This document shows positions 7,828 to 20,533 of a DNA stretch of 64,000 nucleotides, in pieces. The notes below the pieces were generated by a model. That model was not told the DNA's origin and did no database searches. It saw only the letters and a list, made by a program, of their open reading frames with translations. The DNA is from Actinoplanes cyaneus (GTDB taxonomy: Bacteria > Actinomycetota > Actinomycetes > Mycobacteriales > Micromonosporaceae). Made by a program: the position numbers and the translations under genes. Positions within the stretch are counted from its first letter, which is position 1. Each line of letters starts with the position of its first letter. The DNA lies in NCBI RefSeq assembly GCF_016862095.1, contig NZ_BOMH01000051.1, positions 62,001-126,000 on the forward strand. Direction: 5' to 3'.

Positions 7828-9366
7828 ATGAAACCGCACCGCCGTTCGGGCGACGACCGCGGCTCGCTGCCCATCGCGATGATGGTCGTGACCGTCGGGC
7901 TGGTTCTCTCCGTCGCGGTCCTGCCCATGATCCTCCGGCAGTTCACCACGGCACGCACCATGGCGGACCGCAGCACGGCTCTTGCCGGCGCCCGGATCGG
8001 CCTGGACGTGGTGATGGCCCGGATCGCCGCGGCTGCCTACGGCTCCACGGGCCTGCTAGAGGACCTGCCGTCCTGCGCCGAGCCCATCACGGGTGACGTC
8101 GGAGTGGGCGGGGAGAAGATGGAGTACGTCGTCACGATCACGTACAAGGATCGGGACGGCAAGGTGCTGACCTGCCCGCTCAAGACGGCGCCGAAGACAG
8201 CGGAGGTGAGCTCGAAGGGGCTCGGCTCGCTCGATGTCGCCCCGACCGACAGCAGCACCTCGGAGCAGACCTCGCGCACGCTGGACGGGACCTACACGTT
8301 CGCGCTCGACAACGACACCCACAAGGCCACCGGCGGTTCGATCCGGATCGACTCGTCCACGGCCGGCAACCTCTGCATGGACGCCGTGACGAAGACCCCG
8401 GTGGCGGGCGCGGCGGTCAAGATGCGGGTCTGCGACGGCAGCAGCACCCAGCAGTTCCGGTACACTGCCGAGCTCTACATCAAGCTGGTCAACTCGGAGA
8501 CGGACGCCTATCCGAACGGCATGTGCGTGTTCGGCACCACGGCGCACGCGAACGGCAAGGCCGTCGTGCTGCAACCCTGCCCGAGCACCACCGGCAGCAT
8601 CGTGCCCGACTTCCAGTGGAGCCTGGACAACGCCAGTAACCTGCGGACGACGAGCCCCACCAAGGTGGTGGAGGGCTACTGCATCAACCTCACCACCGCC
8701 AGCACCGTGAACACTCCGCTGATCCTGGGCAATTGCAGCGGCAGCGCCACACTCAACGTCTGGCGGTTCGACGCGGCTGTCGGCGCCGGCATGGCCGGTG
8801 AGGACACCAATCAGCTGGTCAACTACTCCCAGTTCAGCCGCTGCCTGGACGTCACCAGCAGGTCGGTCACCTCGACGTACATGATCGCGTGGTTCTGCAA
8901 GCAGGACCCGAACGGCGTCGTCGACTGGAACCAGACCTGGTACCACCCGATGCCGAACGACTCCGCGAAGGAGACCGAGAAGAAGGGCGTCATCTACATC
9001 ATCACCGGCGGCAAGCGGTACTGCCTGAAGTCGCCGCTGGTGGCGACGTCCAGCAGTTGGGTGACGGTGACGACGACCGGGTGCCCGCAGACCGACGTGA
9101 CCAGCACCGCCGGGATCCCCGCTGCCCTGGTCTGGAACGTCAAGCACAACACCGGCAGCTACACCACCAGTTACCGCATCGAGGACAGCACGGGCCTCTG
9201 CCTGCAGCCGACCGACCTCGCCACCGGGGTGAAGAACGTGGATCTGCACTCGGACGGCACCAGCAAGGTCAAGGTGGCCGTGTGCAGCAGCAACGAGTTG
9301 CAGAAGTGGAACGCGCCGCCGGACATCAGCAACTCGAGTCCGCTCAGCGACATCACCGAGAACTGA
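7828..9366 (+). CDS. PilX-like pseudopilin carrying a ricin-type lectin region
   Basis: A 512-residue protein with a short basic N-terminus (MKPHRRSGDDRG) followed by SLPIAMMVVTVGLVLSVAVL, which resembles PilX-type minor pilins. The usual Glu at mature position 5 is replaced by Ala. After a stalk, the C-terminal ~350 residues show beta-trefoil (ricin B) signatures: repeated Cys pairs, the cluster NLCMDAVTKTPVAGAAVKMR, VCDGSSTQQFRY and SGSATLNVWRFD (Q/N-x-W/F-type motifs), appearing as two lectin-like modules. AGGGAGG at 7813-7819 supports the ATG. It is last in the pilin operon and is followed by a strong hairpin. It probably displays a carbohydrate-binding domain on a pilus-like fibre. Confidence 0.8.
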   Translation: MKPHRRSGDDRGSLPIAMMVVTVGLVLSVAVLPMILRQFTTARTMADRSTALAGARIGLDVVMARIAAAAYGSTGLLEDLPSCAEPITGDVGVGGEKMEYVVTITYKDRDGKVLTCPLKTAPKTAEVSSKGLGSLDVAPTDSSTSEQTSRTLDGTYTFALDNDTHKATGGSIRIDSSTAGNLCMDAVTKTPVAGAAVKMRVCDGSSTQQFRYTAELYIKLVNSETDAYPNGMCVFGTTAHANGKAVVLQPCPSTTGSIVPDFQWSLDNASNLRTTSPTKVVEGYCINLTTASTVNTPLILGNCSGSATLNVWRFDAAVGAGMAGEDTNQLVNYSQFSRCLDVTSRSVTSTYMIAWFCKQDPNGVVDWNQTWYHPMPNDSAKETEKKGVIYIITGGKRYCLKSPLVATSSSWVTVTTTGCPQTDVTSTAGIPAALVWNVKHNTGSYTTSYRIEDSTGLCLQPTDLATGVKNVDLHSDGTSKVKVAVCSSNELQKWNAPPDISNSSPLSDITEN

Positions 9367-9369
9367 CCA

Positions 9370-9400
9370 CGAGCCGGGGCACTCCAGGTGCCCCGGCTCG
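9370..9400 (+). terminator. Terminator hairpin of the pseudopilin operon
   Basis: A perfect 13-bp stem (arms 9370-9382 and 9388-9400, CGAGCCGGGGCAC) with a 5-base loop, three bases after the last pilin stop. There is no T-run, as is common for high-G+C actinobacterial terminators. Confidence 0.8.
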
Positions 9401-9472
9401 TGTCGCTTCCTGGCGGAAACTGGTCAGGAAAAGAGAAGCCCGGGCGAGTGGCCGGCAATTAGCCTTTCCGCC

Positions 9473-11833
<2,361 letters not shown>

Positions 11834-12026
11834 TCGGATGGTGCTCGTGCCCGGGATCGTCGCGGCGGTGCCTGCTTTGCCGGGTGCGGGCGACCTTTCG
11901 GATGGTGGGGATCAGGCCTGTAGATCTTGCCGATATCGATCGGCCCTGGTCGACTGTCCGCTCATCGGCGATTGATGAAGTGGCGGGGGACGCCGGTCGC
12001 CGGCAAGCGGAACGGTGTGATCACCG

Positions 12027-13697
12027 ATGAGGACTGTGCGCGCGCTGGTCACGGCGGCGATGGCAACGGGTGTCATGTTCGTGGATCCGGTCTCCGCGCG
12101 GGCTGACGATCCGCACGTGATGCCGATCGATCCGGCGGCCTACGACGGGTCGGTGGCGGCCGAGCCGACCTTCGGCGCCAGCGCCGATCCGGGCGACCCG
12201 ACCGCGACCGCCGGCTGCGGTGCGGCCGCCCCGGACCCGGTGCCGGACGGCGCGCCGATCGTCGTCAGGATCGGTGGTGCCGCGCCGTTCACGGTCGGGA
12301 GGATCAGCGCGGCGACCTGGAAGAATCCGCCGGTCGCCGACCCGTCGTGGCGGCTGACGTTCCAGGGTCTGATGTGGATGAAGTCGCTCGCCCGGCGCGC
12401 GGCCCAGGACGGTCAGCAGCAGTCGCTGGCCGCGCTGGTCGCGCAGGCGGCGCAGTTCCACCGGGCCGACCCTGATCCGCGCACCAACGCGGCCGGGTGG
12501 GACGAGGGCACCGCGCTGCGCCGGCTCGAGACGGAGAACTGCCTGTACAGCCTGACCCGCGCGGCGGCCCTCATCCCGGGCATGTCCGCCGACGCGGCGG
12601 TGCTGCTGGGCAAGCGCTATTACGGCCCGCCGTACGCACCGGTGCACAACCACGGGCTGATGGCCAACCTGCGGCTCGTGCGGGCCGGTGACCTGCTGGG
12701 CAGGCCGGCCTGGAAGTCCACAGCGGTCAAGCGGATGACCGCCGAGGCGCCGCTGGCGTTCTCCCGGGCCGGGCTGTCGTTCGAGCAGTCCTCCGGTTAC
12801 CAGGGGGTCAACGCGAACATGTGGGGGCAGGCGGCCGAGGTGCTCGCCGCCTCGCCCGGCGCCGGGGCGGCCGCGGCCACCCTGCGCAAGGTGGTCGCCA
12901 AGGCGTGGACCGCGTTCGCCTGGGAGACCGAGCCGGACGGCAACATCGTGCAGATCGGTGACTCCGAGGAGTCCGCCGGCCGGTCCGTCCCCCGCAACTG
13001 GGCACGGACGCTGCGCGACGACCAGACCGGCACGATCGTCGGCCGCTGGTCCTGGAGCGATCGGCAGACCAGTTACTACACGGTTCGCTACGGCCCGCCG
13101 CGGCGCGCGCACGGCCAGGAGGACCGGGCCGGCGGGGTCACCTGGTCGACGCTGGGCTCGCGGGTGCTGGTCGGCCCCGGCAAGTACAACTACGACAAGA
13201 ACTCGCCGTGGAACGCCTACATGATCAGCCCGCTCAGCCACAACGTCGCTATCCCGAACGGTGGCGCGGTCAAGTCCGGCCGGACCGCGAAGGTGAAGAC
13301 GGCGCTGGTGCAGTCCTCCGCGCACGCCTGGACCATCGTCGACGACATCTACAACACCCCGCACACCCGTAACGTCAACGTCAGCCGGGACGCGCACCGG
13401 ATGCGGGTGACCGACCTGTTCTCCCGGTCCACCCTGTGGCGGCAGCACTGGCACCTCGATCCCGGCTGGAGGCTGACGTCCGGCAAGGTCGGCGGCACCA
13501 CGGTGACCTTCACCAACTCGGCCGGCCGCAGACTGACGGTGACCACGACCGGGCGCGTCTCCGGCATGGTCAAGGGCCAGACCCGTCCGATCAACGGCTG
13601 GCACTTCGCGAAGTTCGGCTCCCGCGTCAAGGCCACCGATCTGGTGATCCGTTCGTACGGCCGGGGCGCCACGGTCACCACGTTCACCGTCCGGTAG
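12027..13697 (+). CDS. Secreted heparinase II/III-like polysaccharide lyase
   Basis: A 556-residue exported protein. The signal peptide is about residues 1-25 (ARALVTAAMATGVMFVDPVSARA). The N-terminal half resembles the alpha/alpha toroid of heparinase II/III and alginate-lyase-like enzymes, with the conserved VHNHGLMANL (Asn-His pair) and FEQSSGYQ (Tyr). The C-terminal half is a beta-sheet domain with RRAHGQEDRAGGVTW, the family's H-G-x-x-D metal or substrate region. It therefore probably beta-eliminates an acidic polysaccharide outside the cell. The substrate is unknown. A clear paralog is encoded at 23141-24820, sharing long stretches such as GWDEGTALRRL, TENCLY and AAALIPGM. The preceding 193-bp spacer shows no further gene. 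Confidence 0.75.
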   Translation: MRTVRALVTAAMATGVMFVDPVSARADDPHVMPIDPAAYDGSVAAEPTFGASADPGDPTATAGCGAAAPDPVPDGAPIVVRIGGAAPFTVGRISAATWKNPPVADPSWRLTFQGLMWMKSLARRAAQDGQQQSLAALVAQAAQFHRADPDPRTNAAGWDEGTALRRLETENCLYSLTRAAALIPGMSADAAVLLGKRYYGPPYAPVHNHGLMANLRLVRAGDLLGRPAWKSTAVKRMTAEAPLAFSRAGLSFEQSSGYQGVNANMWGQAAEVLAASPGAGAAAATLRKVVAKAWTAFAWETEPDGNIVQIGDSEESAGRSVPRNWARTLRDDQTGTIVGRWSWSDRQTSYYTVRYGPPRRAHGQEDRAGGVTWSTLGSRVLVGPGKYNYDKNSPWNAYMISPLSHNVAIPNGGAVKSGRTAKVKTALVQSSAHAWTIVDDIYNTPHTRNVNVSRDAHRMRVTDLFSRSTLWRQHWHLDPGWRLTSGKVGGTTVTFTNSAGRRLTVTTTGRVSGMVKGQTRPINGWHFAKFGSRVKATDLVIRSYGRGATVTTFTVR

Positions 13698-13724
13698 CCC
13701 CCGGCGCGGCTTGCGCTTTGTCGG

Positions 13725-13772
13725 CTGGTGCTCATGGTGGCTATTCGCGCGAACAACCACCGTGAGCACCAG
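13725..13772. repeat. Hairpin repeat family B, copy 1
   Basis: Arms 13725-13740 (CTGGTGCTCATGGTGG) and 13757-13772 pair over 16 bp with one G-T wobble and a 16-base loop. Same arm sequence as the copy at 38494-38542. It lies 28 bp after the lyase stop and may terminate it. Confidence 0.75.
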
Positions 13773-13789
13773 GCAGAAAGCCTGATCCC

Positions 13790-13854
13790 GGCTCCGGCTG
13801 GTCCTCATGGGCGTTATTCGTGCCTGATAACGCCCATGAGGACCAGCCGGAGCC
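13790..13854. repeat. Hairpin repeat family B, copy 2 (28-bp perfect stem)
   Basis: Arms 13790-13817 and 13827-13854 are a perfect 28-bp inverted repeat around a 9-base loop TCGTGCCTG. The arms contain CTGGTCCTCATGGGCG, a variant of the family-B core, and the loop matches that of copy 3. The 505-bp spacer 13698-14202 holds this repeat, copy B1 and element A. I see no gene in it. Confidence 0.85.
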
Positions 13855-13986
13855 TCCAGCCGCGCCGCACGCCGGCCGCCGCGGGGCCTCGCGGAGGCGG
13901 ACGGACGCCGGCCCGGGCCGTTGCGCCGGTGCCGCTGACCTACCGGCGGTGACGCCGGGACCGCACTGCACGGGTCTGCTGCTCTG

Positions 13987-14130
13987 ACCGCGCCCAGCAG
14001 CGGACGCCGCCCTTGCGGGTTTCGCGTTCTGGGCCGGTCACGGCCCTGCGAGGCCCGTGAGGGTCCCCGCGGGAGCGGCGGACCCGGACCACAGCGGACC
14101 TGGGACAGGAAGATTCTGAAGTTGATCTTC
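13987..14130 (+). repeat. Dispersed element A, copy 1
   Basis: A ~144-bp element matching copies at 35592-35727 (+) and 38293-38436 (-). Shared core segments include TTCGCGTTCTGGGCCGG, CACGGCCCTGCGA and GGGTCCCCGCGGGAGCG. It contains a GGGCCG/CGGCCC hairpin and ends with a GAAGAT/GATCTTC inverted pair. It sits 72 bp before the chosen glgP start, so it may lie in its leader. Confidence 0.8.
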
Positions 14131-14202
14131 GGCGTTGCTTCTTCTCGACGCGGTATGGGGAACGTCAGCCGCCGGAAACGTGGTCGCGGCAGAATGGGCC
14201 GC

Positions 14203-16650
<2,448 letters not shown>

Positions 16651-16697
16651 GACCCTTCACGATCAAGAGCCGATTTCGCCGTACGGGCGGAGCGCGC

Positions 16698-17552
16698 TCA
16701 CTTCGCCGGGAAGAAGTTGCCGTAGACGTCCAGGGACCGGCCGCCGGCGGTGGTGGCGACAGCCTCGTAGGTGTCGCCGCCGGCGTCGCGGCCCCCCGCG
16801 TCGTGCGTGTACTTCGCGGTGAACGTGTACGTCCCGGGTGCCACCTCGTCCGCCGGCGCCAGCGTGAACGTGTAGAGCAGCGCGCCGCCCTGATCGGTCA
16901 CCCCGGTCGTCACGCTCGCCCCCGGGACCGATTTCGTCCCGCCGCGCGAGGTCAGGCCCGCAGTCCCCGCCACCCGCACGGTCACCTTCAGCGCGGTCAG
17001 CGTCTCGGTGGTCCTCAGCGTGATCACGCTCGCGCCCTGGGTGTCGCCGCTGCCCGGGTCGATCGAGCCGTCCGACCAGAGCGGGCCCTGCTCGGCGCGG
17101 GTGTTGCCGGGCGCCCCCTTGCCCGGGGTCTCCGGCGCGCCGGTGGCCGGAGTGGTGGTCGTGGCGGTGGTCGCGCCCTTCGTGGACGGCTTGACGGTCG
17201 ACGGCTTGACGGTGGGCGCCGGACTTGTCCGATCTGCGGGGCTCGTCGTCGCGGAGGGCAGCGTGGTGGGTCCGGTGGTCGCGGGTGTGGTCGTGACCAC
17301 CGGGGGAGTCGCGTCCTCCTTGCCGGAATCCCCGGCCAGCGCCCACTGCGCCGCGAAGCCGCCCCCACCGAAGAGCGCCACCAGCCCCGCCACGACCGCG
17401 AGCCGCAGCTGCGAGGAGGGCCGCCGGGCCGGGGCCGGGCCGGTCATCGCCGCCGACGTGATCCGGGCCAGCATCGCCTCCCGGTCCGGCTGGTGCCGAG
17501 AAGCCTCGGCCCGCAGCACTGACCGCAACTGATCGTCAGGCAGCTCGCTCAT
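16698..17552 (-). CDS. Membrane-anchored partner of the SigE-type sigma factor
   Basis: A 284-residue protein with three visible parts: a cytoplasmic N-terminus of ~50 residues (LPDDQLRSVLRAEASRHQPD), one membrane segment near 52-72 (LAVVAGLVALFGGGGFAAQWAL), and an extracytoplasmic Thr/Pro-rich linker leading to a ~130-residue beta-rich domain. It lacks the HxxxCxxC zinc motif of classical anti-sigma factors. Its start overlaps the sigma stop by four bases (ATGA), so the two are translationally coupled. By position it is a candidate anti-sigma or cell-surface sensor, but I recognise no named family. It is convergent with glgP, 47 bases away. Confidence 0.65.
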   Translation of the reverse strand: MSELPDDQLRSVLRAEASRHQPDREAMLARITSAAMTGPAPARRPSSQLRLAVVAGLVALFGGGGFAAQWALAGDSGKEDATPPVVTTTPATTGPTTLPSATTSPADRTSPAPTVKPSTVKPSTKGATTATTTTPATGAPETPGKGAPGNTRAEQGPLWSDGSIDPGSGDTQGASVITLRTTETLTALKVTVRVAGTAGLTSRGGTKSVPGASVTTGVTDQGGALLYTFTLAPADEVAPGTYTFTAKYTHDAGGRDAGGDTYEAVATTAGGRSLDVYGNFFPAK

Positions 17553-18052
17553 CGGGTCACCTCCCAGCCGTCGATCCGGGTGACCGACCCGCCCAGCAGA
17601 TCGGCCAGCTGCTTCGCGCCCCGCGAGGTGGCGCTCTTCACCGCGCCGACCGAGATGCCCAGGGTCGCGGCGACCTCACGTTCGGACAGGTCGAACGCGT
17701 AGCGCAAGACTACGCAGGCCCGTCTCCGGTGCGGTAGTTTGCGCAGCGCGCTGCGGACGTCGACGATCGCGGGCACGTCCCGGTTCTCGGCGCGACCCGG
17801 GGCGCCGAAGGAGAGCAGCCGCTCCCGGGCCCGGCGCCGCACCCACTGGCGGGCCAGGTTCATCAGGATGCCGTGTCCGTAAGCGATCGGATCGTCCGCC
17901 GCCTGGACACGTTCCCAGTGCCGCCAGACCTCGGTCAGCGCGTCGGCGGCGAGGTCGTCGGCGGCCGCGGGCTCCCCGGTCATCAGGTAGGCCAGCCGCG
18001 ACAGCGACGCGTGATGACGCTCGAAGTACGCGCGGAACGCGTCGTCGCGCAT
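17549..18052 (-). CDS. SigE-family ECF RNA polymerase sigma factor
   Basis: A 167-residue ECF sigma factor of the actinobacterial SigE family. Region 2 is FRAYFERHHASLSRLAYLMTG...ADDLAADALTEVWRHW. Region 4 is LRKLPHRRRACVVLRYAFDLSEREVAATLG with the HTH ISVGAVKSATSRGAKQL. These factors direct RNA polymerase to small regulons, often for cell-envelope functions. I chose the ATG at 18052 because GGAGAGG precedes it by five bases. A GTG two codons upstream would also be in frame. It is divergent from the PI-PLC gene and coupled to the downstream membrane protein. Confidence 0.9.
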   Translation of the reverse strand: MRDDAFRAYFERHHASLSRLAYLMTGEPAAADDLAADALTEVWRHWERVQAADDPIAYGHGILMNLARQWVRRRARERLLSFGAPGRAENRDVPAIVDVRSALRKLPHRRRACVVLRYAFDLSEREVAATLGISVGAVKSATSRGAKQLADLLGGSVTRIDGWEVTR

Positions 18053-18235
18053 CAGCACCTCTCCCGCACTTACCGGCCGGTTTGTTTCCCGGACATTCTC
18101 TGGACCGGACGACGTTAGAGATCACGAAGCCGCACTGGCAAGGTCCGTCCGGCCGATGAGATGCGTCGCACCGTCTTTCCCGGTGGTTTCCCGGGCGTCT
18201 TCCCGCCCGTCAATCCGATCGATAATCTTCATTGC

Positions 18236-19246
18236 GTGAAACGCGCGCTGGCCGCTGTGGGCGGCATCGTACTGGGTCTTGCTGTGCTGGTGGCGCCGTC
18301 CGCGGCGCTCGCGGCCGACGCGTCCTACCGGACGCTGAGCACGGCGAGTCATCCCGACTGGATGCGATCACTGCCGGACACGCGCAGCCTGGCCGCGCTG
18401 TCGATCCCGGGCACGCACGAGACGCTGGCCATCCGCGGCGGCGCCTGGACACAGACCCAGGAGAACTTCGGGGACAGCGCCGCGACACTGACCGCGCAGC
18501 TCGGCGCCGGGATCCGCATGATCGACATCAGGGCGCGCGTGAACACCGGGAACACGCTCACGATCCACCACGGCGCGACGTACCAGAACGCGAACTTCGA
18601 CGACGTGCTGACCCGGTTGTCGGACTTCCTCGGCGCCCACCCCGGCGAGAGCGTCGTCGTGCGGCTCAAGCAGGAGTGCACCGGCGAGCTCGGCTCCTGC
18701 ACCGACGCGCCGGGACAGAGCGACTTCCAGGACATCTTCGACGCGTACGTCGCCAAGCGCCCGGCTCTGTTCTGGGCGCCCTCGGTCACCCGGTCCACGG
18801 GCGCCGCCATGCCCGCGCTCGGCCAGATCCGCGGCAAGGTGGTCCTCGCCGTCCTGAACGGCCCGCGCGGCGGCGTCCTCGGACACTACGGGCTGGGCCA
18901 GTTCGCGGGCTGGCACGACGGCTCGTCGACGTATGTCCAGGACGAGTACAACGTCCCGAACCTCGGCGCGATCGCCACCAAACGCGACCAGGTGCGCCGC
19001 TTCCTCGACACGACCAGCGCCGCCGACCCGTCCCTGATGTACGTCAACTTCGCGAGCGGCGCCAGCGTCTTCGCCCAGCCCCAGCAGGTGGCCGGGGGTG
19101 CTGCCGGTGTGCAGGGCGTCGACCCGTTCCTGCTCACCTACCTCGGCGAGGGCCCGGACGTGCACACCCCGGTCGTCCGCACCGGCGCCCTGATGCTGGA
19201 CTTCCCCGGCGGCGGCCTGATCGATCGGATCGTGTCGCTCAACTGA
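18236..19246 (+). CDS. Secreted phosphatidylinositol-specific phospholipase C
   Basis: A 336-residue exported enzyme that cleaves phosphatidylinositol to diacylglycerol and cyclic inositol phosphate. The GTG at 18236 gives a good signal peptide (KRALAAVGGIVLGLAVLVA, cleaved near ALA-ADA). The X-domain is evident: SIPGTHETL with the general-base His61, RMIDIRARV, and the second active-site His in TIHHGATY (His111/112), followed by VVVRLKQE. Length and Ca-independent bacterial architecture fit. The upstream spacer is shared with the SigE-type sigma gene, which could control it, but I could not identify a promoter. Confidence 0.85.
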   Translation: MKRALAAVGGIVLGLAVLVAPSAALAADASYRTLSTASHPDWMRSLPDTRSLAALSIPGTHETLAIRGGAWTQTQENFGDSAATLTAQLGAGIRMIDIRARVNTGNTLTIHHGATYQNANFDDVLTRLSDFLGAHPGESVVVRLKQECTGELGSCTDAPGQSDFQDIFDAYVAKRPALFWAPSVTRSTGAAMPALGQIRGKVVLAVLNGPRGGVLGHYGLGQFAGWHDGSSTYVQDEYNVPNLGAIATKRDQVRRFLDTTSAADPSLMYVNFASGASVFAQPQQVAGGAAGVQGVDPFLLTYLGEGPDVHTPVVRTGALMLDFPGGGLIDRIVSLN

Positions 19247-19324
19247 ACCGGTCCGGTGCTCGCGCCCGGTGGCGGCGGTCAGTAAACTTCGGCGCCGCCG
19301 CAACGATCACGGGGAGCCAGGACA

Positions 19325-20533
19325 GTGCCGCCATCGCAAACGGACCCGGATCGCACCGAGACCACCGGGCTCGCCGCCGTCCCGCGGGAGCAGACCCCGG
19401 CGACGCCCGCCCCGGAGGTGCCCCGGCCCGGCCCGCGCGCGGCCTGGCCGGCCGTCGCGCTCTACGCCGGGTTGCGCCTGATCGGCATCGTCGTGGCCTG
19501 GGCGTTCGCCGCCGACCAGCACCGCAGCCTGCTGAAGCTGCTCGGCGGCTACGACGCGATCTGGTACGCGGGGATCGTCCAGCACGGCTACGACGCCGCC
19601 ATCCCGGTGAAGGCGAACGGCTCCCTGGCGACGACCAACCTGGCGTTCTTCCCGCTCTTCCCGGGGCTGGCCGCCGTCGTCGACCCGGTGCTGCCCGGCG
19701 GCGCGGACGTGGCCGGCATCGCGATCTCCTGGCTGGCCGGGCTCGCCGCGGCGTGGGGCCTGTTCGCCGTCGGGACGCACCTGCGCGATCGCCGTACCGG
19801 GATGATCCTCGCCGGGCTGTGGGCGGTCCTCCCGCACGGCTTCGTCGAGTCGATGGGCTACACCGAGACGCTGTTCACCGCGCTCGCCGCCTGGACGCTG
19901 TACGCGCTGCTGCGCCGGAACTGGCTCACCGCCGGGCTGCTCTGCATGCTCGCCGGGCTCACCCGTCCCACCGGGTCCGCGCTGATCGCGGTGGTCGGGC
20001 TGTCCGCGCTGATCGCCGTGATCCGGCGCCGCGACGGCTGGCGCCCGTGGGTGGCCGGCGCGATCTCACCGCTCGGCTTCGTGGCCTTCATCGCCTTCGT
20101 CGGGCACCGCCTGGGCCGCGCCGACGGCTACTTCCACGTGCAGAACGACGCCTGGAAGATGTCGTACGACTTCGGCCAGAACACCATCAAGACCACGCAC
20201 ACGCTGCTGACGAAGCCGTCGGCACTGGCCCTGTATGTGGTCGCCCTGGTCGTCCTGGTGGCCGCCGCCCTGCTGATCATCCTGGCCACCGACCGGGTGC
20301 CGTGGCAGCTGACCGCCTACTCGGCGATCATCCTGGCGCTGTCGTTCTTCGGTGACAGTTACTACAACTCGAAGGCGCGCCTGCTGATCCCCGCGTTCCC
20401 GCTGCTGCTGCCGGTCGCGTCAGGCCTTGCCAAGGCACGCCGGCCGATCGCCGTGGTCGTGCTCGGACTGCTGACGGTGGTGTCCGCCCTCTACGGCGTC
20501 TACCTCAGCATGGTCTGGACCGCCTCGCCGTAG
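19325..20533 (+). CDS. PIG-V-like membrane mannosyltransferase
   Basis: A 402-residue polytopic protein resembling bacterial PIG-V/GT-C mannosyltransferases, which use polyprenyl-phosphate sugars. A Pro-rich cytoplasmic N-terminus of ~40 residues precedes about ten membrane segments. The first luminal loop holds the family-like GGYDAIWYAGIVQHGYD (acidic pair) and NLAFFPLFPGL, and GYTETLFTALAAW and GLTRPTG follow. GGGGAG at 19311-19316 supports the GTG start. Its last 114 bases overlap, antisense, the 3' end of the convergent gene at 20420-21748. Acceptor unknown, probably a cell-surface glycan or glycoprotein. Confidence 0.75.
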   Translation: MPPSQTDPDRTETTGLAAVPREQTPATPAPEVPRPGPRAAWPAVALYAGLRLIGIVVAWAFAADQHRSLLKLLGGYDAIWYAGIVQHGYDAAIPVKANGSLATTNLAFFPLFPGLAAVVDPVLPGGADVAGIAISWLAGLAAAWGLFAVGTHLRDRRTGMILAGLWAVLPHGFVESMGYTETLFTALAAWTLYALLRRNWLTAGLLCMLAGLTRPTGSALIAVVGLSALIAVIRRRDGWRPWVAGAISPLGFVAFIAFVGHRLGRADGYFHVQNDAWKMSYDFGQNTIKTTHTLLTKPSALALYVVALVVLVAAALLIILATDRVPWQLTAYSAIILALSFFGDSYYNSKARLLIPAFPLLLPVASGLAKARRPIAVVVLGLLTVVSALYGVYLSMVWTASP

